Assembly (NCBI GenBank): GCA_003022815.1
Contig: PXSL01000117.1
Coordinates: 9,477-16,551 of the forward strand
Direction: 5' to 3'
DNA from: Halobacteriales archaeon SW_5_68_122
GTDB lineage: Archaea > Halobacteriota > Halobacteria > Halobacteriales > Haloarculaceae
Length of the DNA stretch: 7,075 nucleotides
Shown: piece by piece, positions 5,742 to 7,075 of the stretch
How positions within the stretch are numbered: the first letter of the stretch is position 1
How the letters are laid out: each line of letters starts with the position of its first letter
The notes under the pieces: model-generated
The model's input: only the letters and a program-made list of their open reading frames with translations
Told to the model about the DNA's origin: nothing
The model's database searches: none
Position numbers and translations under genes: made by a program

Positions 5742-6654
5742 CCTCCAACACCCGCGAGCAGTTCCGGCCGGACGACCACCCGCACGACCACTTCCTGATG
5801 ACGACGGTGGTCGGCTCCTACCCGAAGCCAAAGTGGCTCAACCGCGCGAAGGACCTCGCTGACGAGGACGACCACGACTTCGGCGACGACGACCTCGAGG
5901 CGGCGCTAGACGACGCCGCCCGCGTCATCACCGACGAACACGTCCGGGCCGGCCTGGACGTCGTCGTCGACGGCGAGATGCGGCGCAACGAGATGGTCGA
6001 GTACTTCGCGGACCGCATCGACGGCTACGAGTTCAACGGCCCCGTGAAGGTGTGGGGCCATAACTACTTCGACAAGCCCTCCGTCGTTGAGGCAGTCTCC
6101 TACGACGAGGAGTGGCTCGTCGAGGAGTACGAGTTCACCGCGGCGGCCGCCGACCGGCCGGTCAAGGTGCCCATCACCGGGCCGTACACGCTGGCGTCGT
6201 GGTCGTTCAACGAGCACTACGACAGCGAGGCGGAACTGGCGTACGAACTGGCGGACCTCGTCCGGCGGACGTCCGCGTCGGCCTCCACGTCTGCTACGGG
6301 GACTACTTCCGCATCTACCCCGAAATCCTCGAGTACCCCGTCGACGAGTTCGACCTCGAACTCTGCAACGGCCAGTACGAGCAACTCGACGTGTTCATGG
6401 AGCCCGAGTTCACCGCCGACCTCGCTCTGGGCGTCGTCGACGCACACACCGCCGAGGTCGAGTCCGTCGAGCAAATCAAACAGAACATCAAGAAGGGCTT
6501 CGATGTGGTGCCGCCGGAGCGACTGACCATCTCGCCGGACTGTGGACTGAAGCTCCTGCCCCGTGAGATCGCCTACGGCAAGATGGAGAACATGGTCCAG
6601 GCCGCCCGCGAGGTCGAGGCCGAACTCGACGCTGGCGAAATAGACGTCGACTAA
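5738..6654 (+). pseudogene. metE: Methionine synthase, MetE C-terminal (zinc) type, internal deletion and frameshift
   Basis: The start overlaps the upstream paralogue (ATGA 5738-5741). The first frame gives MTTVVGSYPKPKWL (21-34), LDVVVDGEMRRNEMVEYF (73-90), VPITGPYTLASWSF (144-157) and ELADLVR up to about base 6265. The second frame resumes at about 6268 with DVRVGLHVCYGDY, DLELCN and PDCGLK, ending at TAA 6652-6654. The zinc ligands of the family are present: His (codon 6286) and Cys (6292) of HVC, Glu (6358) and Cys (6541). Normally about 45-60 residues with an IDEPAL-type motif, whose Asp contacts homocysteine, lie between LADLVR and the HxC motif; here they are absent and the frame shifts by a length of 1 modulo 3. 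An intact gene would transfer a methyl group to homocysteine to make methionine in the cytoplasm. As written the product is inactive. Since this is normally an essential biosynthetic step, an assembly deletion is suspected. Confidence 0.82.
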
Positions 6655-6659
6655 CACCC

Positions 6660-6666
6660 ACTTTTT
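6660..6666 (+). terminator. T-tract after the methionine synthase operon
   Basis: ACTTTTT lies 5 nt after the stop at 6652-6654 and is the only run of five T's seen after a gene in the window. Archaeal termination commonly uses T-rich stretches, so the metE transcript probably ends here. The GC-rich hairpin at 6679-6699 lies after, not before, the T-tract, so it is not a bacterial-style intrinsic terminator. Confidence 0.5.
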
Positions 6667-6678
6667 GCACGCTCCGGC

Positions 6679-6699
6679 CGCGGCGCCTCCGGCGCCGCG
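6679..6699. repeat. Perfect 9-bp GC hairpin
   Basis: CGCGGCGCC (6679-6687), loop TCC, GGCGCCGCG (6691-6699): nine uninterrupted G-C pairs. It sits in the 244-nt non-coding stretch 6655-6898. The following bases (6700-6750) are a low-complexity haloarchaeal-style stretch with TCGCTCA repeated at 6724-6730 and 6737-6743. The role is unknown; it may be a dispersed intergenic repeat. Confidence 0.5.
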
Positions 6700-6753
6700 T
6701 TAGTCGACGCTCGCTACGGCGCCTCGCTCACTATGTTCGCTCATCGTCGCAAA

Positions 6754-6791
6754 CCGCCTCGGGGGCGACCTGACGGGCGCCCCCTCGGCGG
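6754..6791. repeat. Second GC-rich inverted repeat
   Basis: CCGCC (6754-6758) pairs with GGCGG (6787-6791), a 2x2 mismatch (TC/TC) follows, then GGGGGCG (6761-6767) pairs with CGCCCCC (6778-6784) around a 10-nt loop. This is 12 bp in all. It marks the right edge of the GC-rich region: from about 6795 onward the sequence turns AT-richer. It could be a transcription barrier between metE and the next gene, or the end of a dispersed element. Confidence 0.45.
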
Positions 6792-6865
6792 ATGCAGGTC
6801 TCTGATTGTTAGACCGGTCGATGTAAGGTAGAGTAGTAACGATAGGGAATTGCTCAATACGACGG

Positions 6866-6871
6866 TTTTAC
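6866..6871 (+). promoter_or_regulatory. Possible TATA box of the deaminase-like gene
   Basis: TTTTAC (6866-6871) lies in GACGGTTTTACACC, about 30 nt before ATG 6899, the same spacing as the other promoters here. The surrounding sequence is AT-rich, so chance matches are likely and the call is weak. Confidence 0.3.
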
Positions 6872-6898
6872 ACCATAGACGTACAATCGAAACCTGAA

Positions 6899-7075
6899 AT
6901 GAACCATCCAGCTGACTCTCTCATGCGGAGGGCTATCAAGATGGGAATGCAGACGGAGTCGGTTGGAACACTTGTTGTCAGAGACGGTGATGTCCTTGCC
7001 AGCAGCACCGGTGCTATCTTCAGTCGGCCAGATGTGACTGCACACTCAGAAATCGAGGCAATACGTGAGACGTGT
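6899..7075 (+). CDS. Putative zinc-dependent nucleoside/cytidine deaminase family protein, 5' end only
   Basis: ATG 6899 opens a frame that runs without a stop to the last base of the window, giving 59 residues. It reads MNHPADSLMRRAIKMGMQTE, then SVGTLVVRDGDVLASSTG and TAHSEIEAIRETC. A short helix, a beta hairpin and then H-S-E (His 51, Glu 53 by count) match the first zinc-binding motif (H-A/S-E) of the CMP/dCMP and nucleoside deaminase superfamily, where His binds zinc and Glu shuttles the proton. The second motif, PCxxC, would lie beyond the window, so substrate (cytosine, guanine, CMP or tRNA adenosine) cannot be told. GC content is about 53-55% and codons such as AGA, ACA, CTT and GTT are used, unlike the neighbours, which hints at different ancestry. 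The superfamily call rests on one motif and is moderate. Confidence 0.65.
   Translation, partial: MNHPADSLMRRAIKMGMQTESVGTLVVRDGDVLASSTGAIFSRPDVTAHSEIEAIRETC

Noticed and set aside
4878..5751. Minus-strand open frames opposite metE1
   Set aside because: Composition is Arg/Pro/Val-rich shadow coding, and the + strand gene is intact and recognisable.
6679..6699. Bacterial-type intrinsic terminator
   Set aside because: The hairpin follows the T-tract instead of preceding it, so the geometry is wrong.
1..7075. CRISPR array, insertion sequence or transposase
   Set aside because: No regularly spaced direct repeats and no transposase-like protein were seen on either strand.

Overview
The window is from a halophilic archaeon (class Halobacteria). 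GC content is very high, codons end mostly in G or C, and the proteins are strongly acidic. Promoters are archaeal: TATA-like boxes sit about 28-31 nt upstream of start codons, as expected for leaderless or nearly leaderless transcripts. The genus cannot be named from this alone. All recognisable genes are on the + strand.

Layout. (1) 1-163 is the 3' end of the aEF-1beta gene, closed by three in-frame stops. (2) 164-384 is non-coding and holds a strong imperfect stem-loop (183-224), an 11-bp long-range inverted repeat (249-259 / 331-341) and the promoter of the next operon. (3) 385-2559 is a conserved archaeal information-processing cluster: ribosomal protein L21e, RNA polymerase stalk subunit F (Rpb4), a DUF655 putative nucleic-acid-binding protein and the KsgA/Dim1 16S rRNA dimethyltransferase. 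(4) 2561-4723 continues the gene string with an MscS-family mechanosensitive channel carrying a long acidic tail, then a HemK2/Mtq2-type protein methyltransferase, probably acting on release factor aRF1. (5) 4764-6654 is a two-gene methionine synthase locus with its own promoter. The first protein is a MetE-like paralogue without the zinc ligands; the second carries them. Together they resemble the two halves of bacterial MetE. (6) 6655-6898 is non-coding, with a T-tract, two GC-rich hairpins and a low-complexity stretch. (7) From 6899 to the window end a compositionally different, AT-richer gene begins, a putative zinc-dependent nucleoside/cytidine deaminase cut by the edge.

How they work together. 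L21e, RpoF, KsgA, HemK2 and aEF-1beta all serve transcription, ribosome maturation or translation. The genes are tightly packed: ATGA overlaps at 675-678, 4204-4207 and 5738-5741, and a 1-nt gap at 2560. Internal TATA boxes suggest sub-operon promoters before DUF655, ksgA and metE1.

The most striking anomaly is a cluster of lesions in 2849-6268. The mscS gene has two single-base-type frameshifts that cancel each other. hemK has lost roughly 25 codons with a frameshift between its SAM motif and NPPY. The second methionine synthase has lost roughly 45-60 codons, including the IDEPAL-type segment, also with a frameshift. Coding quality on both sides of every lesion is pristine, so the choice is between assembly/sequencing error and very recent gene damage; I favour the former. 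I did not find a convincing undescribed system. The best candidates for novelty are the structured 5' intergenic region, the zinc-less MetE partner and the acidic tail of the channel.
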